Shown here: positions 25,005 through 47,599 of the stretch, one piece after another
Numbering within the stretch: position 1 is the first letter of the stretch
Layout: each line of letters begins with the position of its first letter
Assembly (NCBI GenBank): GCA_037833965.1
Contig: AP031358.1
Span: 3,480,001 to 3,544,000 of the forward strand
Direction of reading: 5' to 3'
From: Marchantia polymorpha subsp. ruderalis
Lineage: Eukaryota > Streptophyta > Marchantiopsida > Marchantiales > Marchantiaceae
DNA length: 64,000 nt
Program-made: the position numbers and the translations under genes
The notes under the pieces: model-generated
The model's input: only the letters and a program-made list of their open reading frames with translations
Told to the model about the DNA's origin: nothing
Databases searched by the model: none

Positions 25005-26914
25005 TTATAAGCTAAGAGGTATTATAAGCTATGAGATTTAGTTATGTAGAAGCTTAGGAGGCGTCATCAGTGCTTAGATGGTCAAAAAGCTTATGTCAGG
25101 CTGGTTGTACTCTTAACTGGTCCCACATATGCTTTGATCATTTGAGCAACAACAGTCATTTTGTCAAGTTGATTGCCTTTTCAAATTTATGTCGTAAGAG
25201 CACGATGTCACAAAATCGCAGAAGCCAAAAAAATTTGAGGTTCTTACACAGTCAATGCGCGAAGAGCTCTCCAAGAAGCAACGTGATGCACCAAGATTGA
25301 AGCCAAAGGAGCTTATCAGCTAGCTCTTCCAAAAATTTGGAATCATGACATCGGAGGCAACCGTATCAACAACATTGGAAAGTCATAGTTCATCCTTGCT
25401 AAGGACGAAGTATCCGGCTCTAGGCTCGGCACAATAAAGCCCCAACAGGTGGTCACATATCCACTCATGGAGACAACACTCCACCAATGATGTCTCACGC
25501 ATCAATTGCAAATCAACATCTTTGGTGACTTTCTTAAATCAAAAGGCAAATTTTTCCTCAAGCAACTCTACCTGAATGGAGAAAAGTTTGAGTTCTCAAA
25601 TGGCTGGCTTGATCGTTTCAAAACACGGTTCGGCATCAAGTTTTTTTGTAGATTTGGTGAAATTGGCTCCGTTGACATGGCCGTAGTTGAAGATGCTTGT
25701 CCACTACTATGCCAACTACTCGACCAGTATGACTGGAAAAATATTTTTAATATGGATGATACCGACTTTTTCTACAAAATGCAAGCAGACAATTTGTTGG
25801 CAAAAAAGCTCCTTGAAGTAAAGAAGCAGAGAAAAAAACCTCTAACCCTTGCAGTATGATGTTATGGGGATGGCAGCGACAAACTTACTCCTTGGTTTAT
25901 TGGAAAGTTCTTAAATTCGCGTTTTTTCAAGATTGTGAATCAGATCAATATTGAATGCATTTACCGCGCAAACAAGAGAGCCTGGATGAACCAAATCATC
26001 TTTACCGAGTGGATCAAATGGTTCGATGCACACATGGCTGCATCAAACCATCCTTGATAACTTGTATGGCCATCTCTCGGTTGATGCGTTGCCGTCTATG
26101 CGCAATACCACCGTTCATTACCTCCCACCAAACACAACTTCAAAATTAGAGCCGTGTGATGTGGGAATAATCCGCTATTTCAATGCCTACTATTGGCATC
26201 GCTTCAACTTGAAACTCCTGGAAAACATCAAAGCAAAACGTGTTGATTCGGAGAAAATTGATGTACTCAAAGGAATACTACTTGTTGTTGAAGCGTGGAA
26301 GGAGGATGTAAAGCCAGAGACAGTTGCGAACTGCTTTAGGCACTACAAGATTTGCTCATTAACCCAAGACGAATCAAATGTGCCTGAAATGGAGCCAGAA
26401 TCCACCTTGATAAATGAAATCGGATTCCATATCATGGAATTCCGGTACCCATCTTCTATGTACAATCGGAACTTCATTGACTATCCAGCAAAACAAGAAG
26501 TTGGATATATCTCAATGGAGGAATACATCATTGAGGATCTAGTTTGGACCAATGATGATAATTTTGCTCTCGAGTATACTCCTGAAGAAGCTGATGACAG
26601 CATTGAAAAGCCAATGATCAAGCCAAAAGAGAGAGTCCAAGCAGCACAGACGCTCACTCTTTCTTTTATAGCAAAATGAAGATCATATGAACCACGCGGG
26701 TAGCATTTGACTTTTTTCCAACCCTTGCAACACTCTTCATAGCGGAACACAAAACTATATAAGCTAAGAGATGTCTCGGGCCGTAAATTCTTATTATATA
26801 TAAGTAATGAGGGATTTATAAGCTATATTTTGGGACCATATTGGAACCGACACAATGTTATAAGATAGCTGAGGTTATAAGCTAAGAGGGTATAAGGTAC
26901 GAGAGGTTAAACTG
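25005..26914 (+). mobile_element. Pogo/Tigger-like element remnant, likely extent
   Basis: The word TTATAAGCTAAGAGG occurs at 25005-25019 and again at 26875-26889, flanking the transposase fragments, with more TATAAGCTAAGAG-type words at 26757-26890. Read inward, the right edge is CAGTTTAACCTCTCGTACC beside a TA dinucleotide at 26915-26916, as expected for a pogo-like terminus inserted at TA. A matching inverted left terminus was not found, and the 15-mers are in direct rather than inverted orientation. The left limit is therefore tentative. Confidence 0.55.
25206..26679 (+). pseudogene. Pogo/Tigger-type (Tc1-mariner superfamily) transposase, broken
   Basis: Fragments in several frames follow the order of a Tigger/pogo transposase. 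At about 25254-25435 a degenerate DNA-binding helix region reads SMREELSKKQRDAPRLKPKE and has two stops. At 25506-25859 the CENP-B-like helix region ends SNGWLDRFKTRFGIK and is followed by the first catalytic Asp in NMDDTDFFYKM. From about 25870 the core continues (DKLTPWFIGKF, then FTEWIKWFDAHM). A frameshift near 26030-26050 moves to the 26026-26679 frame, which carries the second Asp in TILDNLYGHL and the third in the segment HYLPPNTTSKLEPCDVGIIR. Family members use these acids to cut and join DNA at TA sites. Several stops and shifts make this copy inactive. Confidence 0.88.
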
Positions 26915-26916
26915 TA

Positions 26917-28235
26917 TATTAACTCTAGCTCTAACCATTGAACGCTCCCTAACCAGACTGTGTCTAAGCCGAAGCCCCTAGTACGTTAAAGTATTTAAAC
27001 TCAAAATGCATCACTATTGAAACAAAAAAAAACAATATGATTGGAATCCGCAACTTATTTCTATTGGAGATAATTACTACCATGATGAAAGAAATAGCGT
27101 TAAGCTTTACCTTTTTAAATTTAAAACATATACCACTATATATGATATGAACTGAAGGTACTTTGTCATCCCAATTCAAAATTACACATAGGTTTGCGAA
27201 CATCATCTACACTTATTGAGGTTAGTCAGTGATCTTGTGCGCCAAATATGCAAGCACAAAACTTGACATAAAGCACAATAATGAAAAAAATACATTACTA
27301 TCAAGCTTCCAAGATCATTCTATAGTATACTTTTTAGCAAATTATATCTTATTCAAGAGATATGAAGATAATTATTGAAAAAAAACTAGAAACTAAGAAT
27401 AAAGATAACTGAAGTTTGATGGCAGTGAAAGTTATTGAATAGGAATAATTCACACGTTGCTCTGCAAAATCAAAGGAGGTTGACAACCGTCATCAAACAC
27501 GGGTAGGTAGGTACAAGCACAAACTTGGTAATATTATGTACTCTTTCCGACCAGATTTGAAGTACAAGAGATACATGAGAGGTGATAAAATTATCTTACT
27601 TCAAACATTACGTTTGAATAATGTTTGATTTTTAATCATGTATCAAAATAATCGACCGCTATTAATTATACAAGAAAAATGTATGATCTATTTATGGAAT
27701 TTCATTGCAAAATTGTTGATGAAATACAAGACGCTAGAAATATATTATTCAATTGGACGCAAGAAAAAACATTTATATACTCTTGAATTTCTACATAGAA
27801 ATTGAGTACATGTCAATAATCAAAACCTAAAATATTCCATTTTAAAAAAAAAAACGATTTTGTAGACGATGTTTGAATTCAATCTCTAATATCTAGAATA
27901 AAACTTGAATCACAATAGTTTGGAAATTTAATTTGACTCTATGATTCTAATACCTTGAAAAAAAGGCACATTGTCAAACAACTCTATCAATGCCAACACT
28001 AATTTTTTACCCCTTTTTTAAAGCTTAAGAGTTACAAGACGAATCATACAAGCAGTCATTTAGATGTTATCATTGATACAAATTTTGAAAAAAGTTGCAA
28101 GTTGTGAGATGTGAATTTTGACTTGTTAGTATTGTAACGAGTGTTGATGTATGTGTTTGAGTTTGACTTGTCCATATAGACATTACTCATATAAAAAAAT
28201 GCAAATCAGGCATCACGTGCCTTTGAATATTGTAC
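26917..28235. other. AT-rich intergenic sequence
   Basis: No gene, paired repeat or transposase motif could be recognised between the pogo-like remnant and the LTR-like sequence that starts at 28236. Confidence 0.45.
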
Positions 28236-29260
28236 TGTAAGACCGGGTGTTGCACATATGTACTAAGTCGTGTAAGTGGTCAAGTGAGTAAGTACGATTA
28301 GCCAAGGCATAGCTAAGTCTAGCTAGTTATGACTAAACTAGTTAGTTATTCCGAAATTATAAGAGAGTACGGTAAAGCCCCGAAAATACGAACAAGTAAT
28401 GAGAAGAGCCAGGAGTCCACGGAGTTCTCCACAGTACATAGAGTGAATAGCACCCGCAGAGGATTTAACACCAAACCTAACTAAATTTATCTAGTCATGA
28501 CTAAGTTTGGCTACAATGTCTATAGTTGGCGGATTAAGTACCGGAGTTCTAGAAAAGTGGGGTGAGCACTTCTATTTTGTCTTTTACAAGGAGTGAGCAC
28601 TTCTATTTTGTCTTATACAAAAGTTCTAGATTCCAATGGATTAGATATTTAACTTAAAGCTTGGATTTGATTGGTTGGACTAAAATGTATGAAAGATGAT
28701 TGGCTAGACTAAGTCTAGTGTTGACTTAGTGGCTAAGAAGCTTGTAGAAGTTTAAAATTTTTTAATGGCATGTTGCCACCTCAACCTTGGATTCCGGAAA
28801 CTTCTAGAAGGTTTAGCTAGACCAATGGCGTGTTGCCACATACAGAGTGTTAGTCAAACTTACCTAGGTAAAAGTATGTTAGTAGAAATTACCACATTTT
28901 ACTATGTTAATTTCTTAAGTAGTTGAAATAGAGAGATAGAGTAGCAACTCTCAAGCAAGTTTGGAGAGTCATGTGTGAGGACTTGTTTCAGTAATGAAGG
29001 AGTGAAGTTTTTGAGTATCTTGGAGTATCGACGTGTGTTTGCGTTTATATGAAGAGAGTGATGTGAGGAGAGTTTGTGTGTGAGTTGGAGTGATACATGG
29101 AGAGTTTGTGAGAGAAGCTGTTTGGGACATGAGTGAGAGGATGAATCCTAGTCTTCTAGAACCATGATGCGCTACCGCAAAGCCATTAGAGGTAAACCTG
29201 AGTGAGAGTTAGCCCGGAGGTTGCAGTACTTCCAACAGATATTTTGATCTTCCCGTTGCA
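28236..29260 (+). mobile_element. Solo LTR-like sequence, related to the one nested at 51696-54417
   Basis: It starts TGTAAGACCGG and is similar over most of its length to the reverse complement of the nested insertion at 51696-54417, which starts TGTAAGGCCGG. Shared blocks include GACTAAGTTTRGCTA, CTATAGTTGGCGGA, GACTAAGTCTA, CTTCTAGAAGGTTTAG and GTCAAACTTACYTAGGTAAA. There is no coding capacity and no partner LTR nearby. The right end is uncertain because similarity fades after about 29240. An LTR family left as a solo copy is the best reading. Confidence 0.65.
28562..28620. repeat. 31-bp tandem duplication inside the LTR-like sequence
   Basis: GTGAGCACTTCTATTTTGTC occurs at 28562 and again at 28593, each followed by TTWTACAA. 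The equivalent spot in the related nested copy carries a different 32-bp tandem array (54137-54220). Confidence 0.85.
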
Positions 29261-32200
29261 ATCATATCTTCATGACATTAGTGTAAACACCTTGCTAACT
29301 TTTACCTTTAGACATCATGTTCTCAATGTTAAATTTATTTTTGTCTTGTATTTTTTACTGTAATAGAATCACCTTATCAGCTTTTTGCTTCATATATCAT
29401 GTTCTCATTGTTCAATTCATCATTGATGATTTGAACATTCCTAATTCAAAAAATCATCTTTATTTTTTGGAAGTTTTTGTCTTCTCTTAAGTTGCAATAT
29501 CTTCATGCTCAAAATTTTTAGAATGATCGACATGTTTGTCATTGTTTTTGTTCCTAATATTCTTGTCATCATTTTTTTCTTAGCCTCTTTTCAAAACTTC
29601 ATAATCCACGTCACTCATACTCTATAAGTCATATTGTTCAATCCTCTTGTGTCCACATATCTTTATCATTTACTAATTTGTGATGATTAGTTCTGTAGCT
29701 AATAATTCAATCTTTGATATGACAAATACAATTTTATTTATGTGAGCTAATTTGCAAATCACAACACACCATTGTACTATAATTTTGATCAAATATGATT
29801 GCGTGCTATAAATAAAACACAACGTACATTATAAATCAAACGTAATCAAACCATCAATTATAACTTGCAAACTATAAAGCCGTTAAGAATGAAGTAGAAA
29901 CTTCATATGAGTATTATCCTCATGCACAACGCAAAGACGATGCAAAAGCATTTTTTATTGGAATAATAACAAGTTTTTTAACTTTGATGTCTTTGAAGCG
30001 TGATATGAAGAATATGTGTATAGAATTCTAGCTCCAACATCAAAACATAATTTTATATTGATTTTTAGATTACCCATTATGTGTTGTTTTTTTAGTAGAT
30101 GAAAACAACATAGCATAATTAAGGAGTGGAGAAATATGACATTAACTTAAGATATATAATTTGATATATTTTTATACTTTTAATATGAATGGAGATTTTT
30201 TGAATTGAGAATGATGCAGTTGATACAAAACCCATGAGGTCTAACCTTCAATGTTAAAATTAGATACTACTCAGTATTATCAAACTTATCTAACAGATCA
30301 ACATCAATCAAATCAAGGAAACTCTACGATGATTTGTTTGCTTGCAATATTTTACGTCTCTTATCTTACCATGTTAAAACTTGATTAATGTCTTACTGCA
30401 AAATCACATGTGCTTAAAGTACATATGCAATCTTCAAATTCACATTAAGAACAAACTTGCAAGCAAGCAAAGATTGAATTTTAAATCATGTCACATAATA
30501 ACAACAGTCACTTTTTTACTTCTTACTTGAACTAACTACTTATTGTTGTAAGTAATTGAAAGGGTATTGACTTCTACTTCTCTAGTTGCAACATTAGTGG
30601 TAAGAGAAGATTTACAAAAACAAATCAAAAGAATTTTATGCATACAATAATTGTAAAAAAAGATGCACAAAAGCAAACCAAAAAAATTCTATGCATACCA
30701 GAGTCATGCGGTGGGTACTCAATACTCACTCATACTCATAAAATAATAATGAACATGTACTATGATGCATGGATGAATAAAGGATGGATATTGGATACTC
30801 ATGGATATGAACACTCATTGCAAGACTATGATGTACATCTTCAGAACAAAATACTCTTCCGCAACTCTTATTGAAGTGTTTAGAAAGTATTATAAGTAGA
30901 ACAAAACTATGTGTTTTATATTTTGAGGTCCAAGGCTCGAGACCAGTGGGAGAGGCTTTTGCGTACTCGAGATGACGAATTATAGTTTCAAGATTCTTGT
31001 ACACAATGAATTCTAAGACGTACCCGACAAATGGAGTCAATGAGCATGCTCCAACAAAAAACCATGAAACATTATGTCTGGGAGATGGCCATCTCATGCG
31101 CTTGAAGAGCTCATTTGCATATAATGACATTATGTACTGAATGTCGGCTATCACATGTTCATGTTTTTATCATATTGCTAGTTAAACACCATTTTGCAGC
31201 TTGAAGTGAAACACTTCAAGTGCTTTTAAGTAATTTTATTTTGTTGATGTACTCGTGGATATGGACGATGGACTCATGGATAATGGATGGGTATTGAATA
31301 TGGAATAGTTTCCATGGACGTATAATGGATGGATATAGTTGACCCATTCATGGTATGGGTTGGGTTGAGTAAATTTTTGAAGTTCAATGCAAGATCTTGA
31401 TGGATACACAATGTTGGCAAAAGTAATATACATTGTAACAAATGTACTAATTATAATTCTAAATTTGAATAAAGCTAAATTAGCTAGATTAACTAGAATG
31501 GAATCCAATACTTGAGTTAATAGTTACACATGAATCTTATTTTGAAAAGTTCAAGATATTTTTAAACATCAAGACTATATAGTTTCAAATAATATTTTAA
31601 TTTTGATTTAAACTGATTATTATACATATAGTATGGCAAACATGTCACATATAATCGAAACATTGTATATCATGTAGCTTAAATGCAAATCATTTTCTAG
31701 AAAATTCAATGTTAATTGTCATGAAGACTTTCATGTCAATATATCCCAAATATAACTTTCAAATGCATATTACATATATTTATATTTATTTATCATTTAT
31801 TCAAAAATTGAAACTGTGAATATCATGTTCTCTAACAATTTCTATATATGATTTTTTGAATAAATAATCAATAAAGAAATAAATCATTCATGGTCAAAGT
31901 TTTATTATTGTGTGAAATAATGTTTTTCCAAGATTTGATTTAGTATGATCTAAGAATAAGAGCATAGGATGGATATATTGAAAGCTAAAAAATTTCAATA
32001 AAGCTAAATTTGAATGTGATCTTTCAAGTCAAAATTAGTGAGTTTGTGTTAGGAATAGTCACTTGTTTCAAAATAGTCTTTCTAAGATATTTTGAGTAAT
32101 GAAAGTGATTAAATTGAGCAGAATTTTGTGATTTAAGAAAATCTGAATCCAAATAATTTCATATAATAAATATTGATTATGTCCCGTAGTTTGAACAATA

Positions 32201-33200
32201 CTCATATAGTCAGATCAAACTTTATGTAGACGTAAATATTTCAATCACATGTACATATCCAAGCGATGATGACTGCATTTTTGCTCGTTCGTATCTTTAC
32301 CTTGAGATGTAAATACAACAGAGTCATGAGATTGGACGTTTCACACATCATACTTACGGAAAGAAGAAAAAAAATAGGTTTCGAAATTCTAAAATGGGCA
32401 CTTCATTGGTATATATTTTCACATTCAGAACTTCTCCACCTCAGCATACAACACACATGTGTAAATGATATTGATCAAAATTTCAAACTTTAGACTTTTT
32501 AAATATTTTCATCAATTCTAGATATTTGTTCATCCATATCCATATAGATGATTTATAAAAAAGGATACAATATTGGATCATAATACAACAAACATCTTTG
32601 ATTAGACAAATATCACAGACAAAAAATAGGGAAATAAATAAGTAAATGTGTTTAGATCATTTAACTTATCTTTAAATGTGACCAAAATTTGAATTAAAAA
32701 ATTGCCCATTACCTATTCACCATCAACGTTTGGCACATTGTAATACTACAATGTCTGAAAAATAAATTTTATACTATAAGTTTTCAGTATACAATCTCAC
32801 TCTCGCTAGCGTGATCACCTAACCATCATCTACGGATCCAAAGTTGTTGAATAACAGTGAGTAATATATATGTGGCAATATACAATCTATTATATGATAA
32901 AATATGGTCATAAAAATATTTACTATTCGACATGCGCCGAGATTCATAGCTTAATTTTACGAATTCAAAATTAGGATTATGTTCGAAATAAGAAATAAAA
33001 GTATAAACCGATGAGAAGATGAAATCTGATGTGAAGGAGGTATGGATGTAGGCATCACCGAACGAAATAAAGTTATCGTATATACAACGAGACAAGGGAC
33101 GAAAGTGTCCAATAGAATGAACTTTTAAACGAATGACCGCATTCTGTAGCCAAGCAGACTTTGGCAATACTTTCATTGTAGAGATACCAACCTGAACTGC
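29261..33200. other. AT-rich intergenic sequence
   Basis: No gene is recognised. Two stretches (about 30700-30830 and 31235-31380) share GGATGGATAT and CTCATGGATA words and may be remnants of one repetitive element. Open frames are short and unlike known proteins. Confidence 0.4.
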
Positions 33201-35491
33201 ATTCGCAAATCTCTAATGTTCAGAAAGTGAAAACCCAGGATCTATGGGATAGGTTTGGAAGCGCGAAGAAATATGTCCTCACCGTGACTCGGCTTCTAGG
33301 AACATATTGCCAAAGTCGTACTCGACCAGGAAGACTTTGTAACCGCACTGGAGACGAAGTTCTATTTCTCGTCGCCGGGTCCAGTCACTTCATCTTACTC
33401 TGCTTCCTCTGGAGTCTGACAACTGTCTCTCACGTCATTCACGGAATTTATCGCCAGGCACGAGAAAATCACACGAAGGTGTGGTGCGACCCCAAATGTC
33501 AAAAGGTCGGCATCGAATTTTCTCACTCGCATGTGGATTCCTCGACTCGTAGACCACATTCGTATCTGTTATTAGCCGCGGCCTCTCTGACCTGGCGGGT
33601 CCGGAATACTGGGTCTCATGCAAGGAGGTCGAGAACTAGAATCCGGACAGAAACGCATCACTACGCAGTTAAGTAAAGTTCGGTGGTTTTACTCGGACAG
33701 CTAGCTACGCAGTAGAAGAAACACCGCGTAAGAGCTCGCAGTATGTACCTTTGATGGGGTCTTTGCAAAAAATATTTGGTTCACAATTTGTTTAATAAAG
33801 TTTCAAGATAAGTTCAAGCGAATCGAGAGAAAAGGAGAACTGCAGGGCCGCACGTGGTTCTCTTGACGCCGGTGTTCGAACGGTCGAATAAATAAATCTT
33901 CGTCTCGGGGTACGCCGAAGCCCTCTTCTGCCGAGGCGAGGTTTAAAATTCGGACGAAGAGTGCCGTTCGTGCGCAGTTTCACGCCGCGGTTAATAGTCA
34001 GTCCATTGGCCGGAGAGAGAGGGAGACAGTTAGGACGGGGTGGATGAGGACGAAGCAAGTCGCCGAGCCTAGTAAGCTTGGGGCGCAAGTCTTATCGACT
34101 CGGAAGTCGTCCGCTGCAAAGTACGGACAGAAAAGGACGGAACAGAGCAGGCGAGGCGAAAACCTGAAGGCAGCAGAGCTGGAGGAGCGGGCGGGGGCCG
34201 CTAAATGTAGGAGAGGAGCGGGACGAAGGGAGCACGCAAAAGGTGTCGCCACGAAGGTGAGCGACGGACCACGTGGCTGGCGGGGAGTGGTCCGGGCGGG
34301 GGAAATCGGGTCGAGCGCAGAGGAGCAATGACAAAGCGCCGCGTCGGACCGCGGACGAATTGAGTCGAGCCGCGGGATGACGGGATGGAAGGAAGGAAGG
34401 AAGGCGAGGTATCGATAGTTTAGGGGATCGGGGGCATCGGCCGGAGCTCTCTTTGGTCTGGCCTTCTTTTTGTCGACGGGAAGGCGGACCGAAGAAGGAA
34501 CGAAGGAAGGAAGGGGACGAAGAAGCACTCCACGAGGAGGAGAAAGAAAAGCCGGGCAGGGGAGGAGGAGGAGGTCAGCCTGGCCTGGGAAGGCGGACGT
34601 CAAGGTAAGAGAGAGGAAGGGAAAGAAAGGGAAGGGGGCAGGGCAGCGATCCCTAAGAAACAGCAGAGAGCAAGGGAGGGAGGGAATTGAAAGTGGGCCG
34701 TGCGGTAGAAATCGGCACTGCTGTAGTTGGGAGAGCGAGGCCGACAGCGGTAGAAAGCTGCCGCGCCAACGACGAGACGAAAGGCAGAGAGGGGGAGAGA
34801 GAGATAGAGAGCAGAGCGGGTCGGTCGGGGCCGAAAGAAGCGGTCGCGGGAGCCAGCCAGTAAGAGGACCAGGGGAGCTCCTTGACAGCCTGATCGATTT
34901 TACGTACAACAACAGCGGGGGAGGGAGGGGGCTGGTGGTGGTCTTGGTGCTGGGTTGACGAAAAGGGACCGGAGGTGTGAATAAGGAAAGAAGGAAGGAA
35001 GGCGAGGCGAGGGGAAGGGAGGGGAGGGGAGGGAAGAAGGAAGGAAGACAGGCCCGGAGAGGGACGGGAGGTATCGAATTGTTGAATCTGATACGGAGGC
35101 ACGAATGTCTTTTTAAACATGGGAGGGCCGGTAGGGATCCGTGCCTCATCTGCATCTGTAGTTTTTTTTCAGTGGTTTTTGTGAAGGATCGACCCTGAGC
35201 TGCTGGATCTTTTGACCGAGTGGGCTTTTTCTGGACGATTGAAGCCTATGTTTTGTGCTTGCGCTCGAAATACTTCATGTGGGAACGAGGCGTGCTTTTC
35301 TTCGTTAGCTAGAGACTCAATTCTCCAAACTTTTCACATCTACCTGGTCTGGAACAGGTTTGTCCGTCGGCGTCTTTTGTTGGCAAGTTGGCAGATTGAG
35401 AAAGTCGACATCCATTGGACAAGCGCTGCTCTTTCCCGATTGAAATTTAGGGCTTAGTGAAGAGTTGTGGAGGAGCAGGTTTTGAAGTTCG
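33201..35491 (+). promoter_or_regulatory. GC- and purine-rich upstream region and 5' leader of CUL1
   Basis: From about 33800 the composition switches from AT-rich to GC-rich. From about 34130 to 35060 the plus strand, which is the CUL1 coding strand, becomes strongly purine-rich with repeated GGAAGGAAGG runs (near 34386, 34500 and 34990-35045). A 385-codon open frame on the opposite strand (35155-33998) is Ser/Pro/Leu-rich and is best explained as the complement of this purine tract. The region probably contains the CUL1 promoter and 5' untranslated sequence. The part at 35156-35491 is nearest the start codon and probably transcribed. Confidence 0.5.
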
Positions 35492-45335
<9,844 letters not shown>

Positions 45336-47599
45336 AGATTTTGGTTGTCATGCTTGGTGCAATGGATGCACATCTGTGAACAAGCCGCCTATTGATTTTG
45401 TGTCCACGTAATAGTTGGCAGGGGTAAGTAACCGCCTATTGTTTGCTCTAGTAATGGGCCATGAGAGAAATGATGATAGAGAAGGGAGCATATGTGGTAG
45501 GCCTGGCTCTTTTACAGAGGTGAACATGTACATTGTCCCAGGCGGTTATGGAGAGCATTGTACATTGTCCCCAATGGTTACGGAGAGCATTATTGGCATA
45601 TGTGGGCCTCGTAAAGCTGGCCCTGTCGAGGAATAGTTTCCTTACATATCCAATGTCACAATCACCGAAACCGTGTATTTCCAGTAGCTGCAAGGTCTTT
45701 AGAATCAATTGGCCGATCACTTTGTCAAATCATGGAGGATTTCGAAAAGTTTATTTTGGGTTTTTCTGATGGGAACTTTCAAACGCCCAGCCTACCTAGA
45801 AGTTCTCATCTGTAATTGGGAAGTGCCTACAGAAAGTGTATTCAGGATGAAATCATAAGTGGCTCTTAGGATCTTAGGCCAGACGGTCTCCAGAATCACG
45901 CTAGTATTCCGGACAGGACTAACAGCTGGCTCTAATATATTTATTCTTCCTCGATCAAGACTCAAGCATTTTGAGTTCAATCTTATGTAGACAGAGTAGA
46001 TTTGCTTGCCCTGGTTCATTATGAATGCTCTGCCACTCATCCTCCTCTTGTTTGCAGGTTTTAGTCATTTGGATGTATTGGTCACGGATGTTCAGACCAA
46101 ACTCGTCAGTAGTTTTATTACGATGTGAGGTTGCTGTAAATCGTGTAGATAAAGTGAAGTTTTTTTGTGAGTAGTTGTCGAGCGGCCCATCGGTCAATTG
46201 TTCCGATAAGTTTTTCCATGATTTAGTGCCTATTGTGATCTAGAGTCTGAGTAAACTTCCTTGAGTAGCTTAGTCGCTTTTAAACGGATGAAGAGGATAT
46301 GAGCTTCGGGCCCAGCTCTAAAACTTTTAAACTCCTGGGTACGGGTGTTGCTAATTGATGTGACATTCACATGGAAATCTGTAGAGGCATAGGTCATTGA
46401 GTTAAAATCCCGTGGCCAACGGTGTGGATGATTCGACGTCAGTTTTCTTCCTACAAGTGAGGTCTGCGCCTTTCAGTGTTGACAGGCCTTCGCAGTTTTC
46501 AGAGTTGTTTAGTAGTTAGTGCGGAGATCTCTCATATTGAAGGGATGATTTGACAGCTTCAGACTTTTGGTGTTGCATTTTCGTTGACATATGAATCGGT
46601 CAAATTCGTGCGAAGTTCATATTGTTCTTGTTTACCAGAAAGTCCAACGTTAGCCAATGTGTAATTCTTGAATGTTTCTCTTTTGAGAATTCAGTTCAGT
46701 AAATATCTGACTTTTAAGACAGCAATCTATCATGTTCATAAATATTTATAAATGAAAAAGAAATCACTATTGATGCAGAAGTGTGCAACCTATATTGAGT
46801 ATGCTGAAATTCTACACTACTTAGTCTCTATATGGTTAATAAATGAATAAACTTACACATCCTTGCAGACTTTTGATAATTAGACGCGAATGCAATTGTG
46901 TATGCAAGTAAAAAATCACTATACATGCATCCACATACCCCCGCGATTGTACATCTGAAATTCCCGCGTCAAACTAATGTAATAAAGATCCTTCGTTGTA
47001 AATCTTAATTCCGGTCAATTCATGGTAACATCAGAAGTACTTTGCTCCAATTTTTGGCCGGTTTTCTGTAACTCATAAATCCGACTCAGTCTCTCATTAC
47101 GTCAATCTCTCACTAGTTCTACCTTGGCTACATAAACAGTGTAGAAAAGAAACACTGTGCAAGACGTTATATGTGGACTTTTGATCTTTAACTTCTAGCG
47201 CAACTGGCGTAGTACTACTTGACGAATAGATTTCATATCTTGAATCTAAAACTTGCGTGTACCTGTGTAGATAATAGTTAATGTAACTGTGTATAATACA
47301 ATATGTAGATAATGGCTACTGTGTAATCAGTAACTTGTGTGCTGCAACACTTGACGAATAAATGAAAAATCGAAATGAAGAACAAGCTAGTCTTAATCCA
47401 GTCTTTTCCTAGAGAGTTAAGGAAGTCGAACATATGTATTGTTAACGAGGCAAAAGGAATATTACAACCTTCCTACTCTAATCCTCATTATCTGTAGAGT
47501 CGATAGACTAGAGCTCCTCTATGACTATTCTATCATTTATGTCAATATTAGGAAAAACACAATCACCCAACTTAATGGAATAAGAAGTACAAACTCAAT
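45336..47599. other. CUL1 3' flank and intergenic sequence
   Basis: The 3' untranslated region of CUL1 must begin at 45336. Its end is not marked by a signal I can trust. There is a 32-bp tandem duplication at 45527-45590 (units TGTACATTGTCCC and on to GAGAGCAT). No further gene is recognised. Confidence 0.45.

Noticed and set aside
33227-33676. 149-codon open frame in the GC shift upstream of CUL1
   Set aside because: No recognisable family, no supporting splice or conservation signal, and composition changes within it. It is left as non-coding.
33998-35155. 385-codon open frame on the minus strand
   Set aside because: Ser/Pro/Leu/Arg-rich low-complexity translation that mirrors the purine-rich CUL1 leader on the other strand. 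No domain is visible and there is no splice support.
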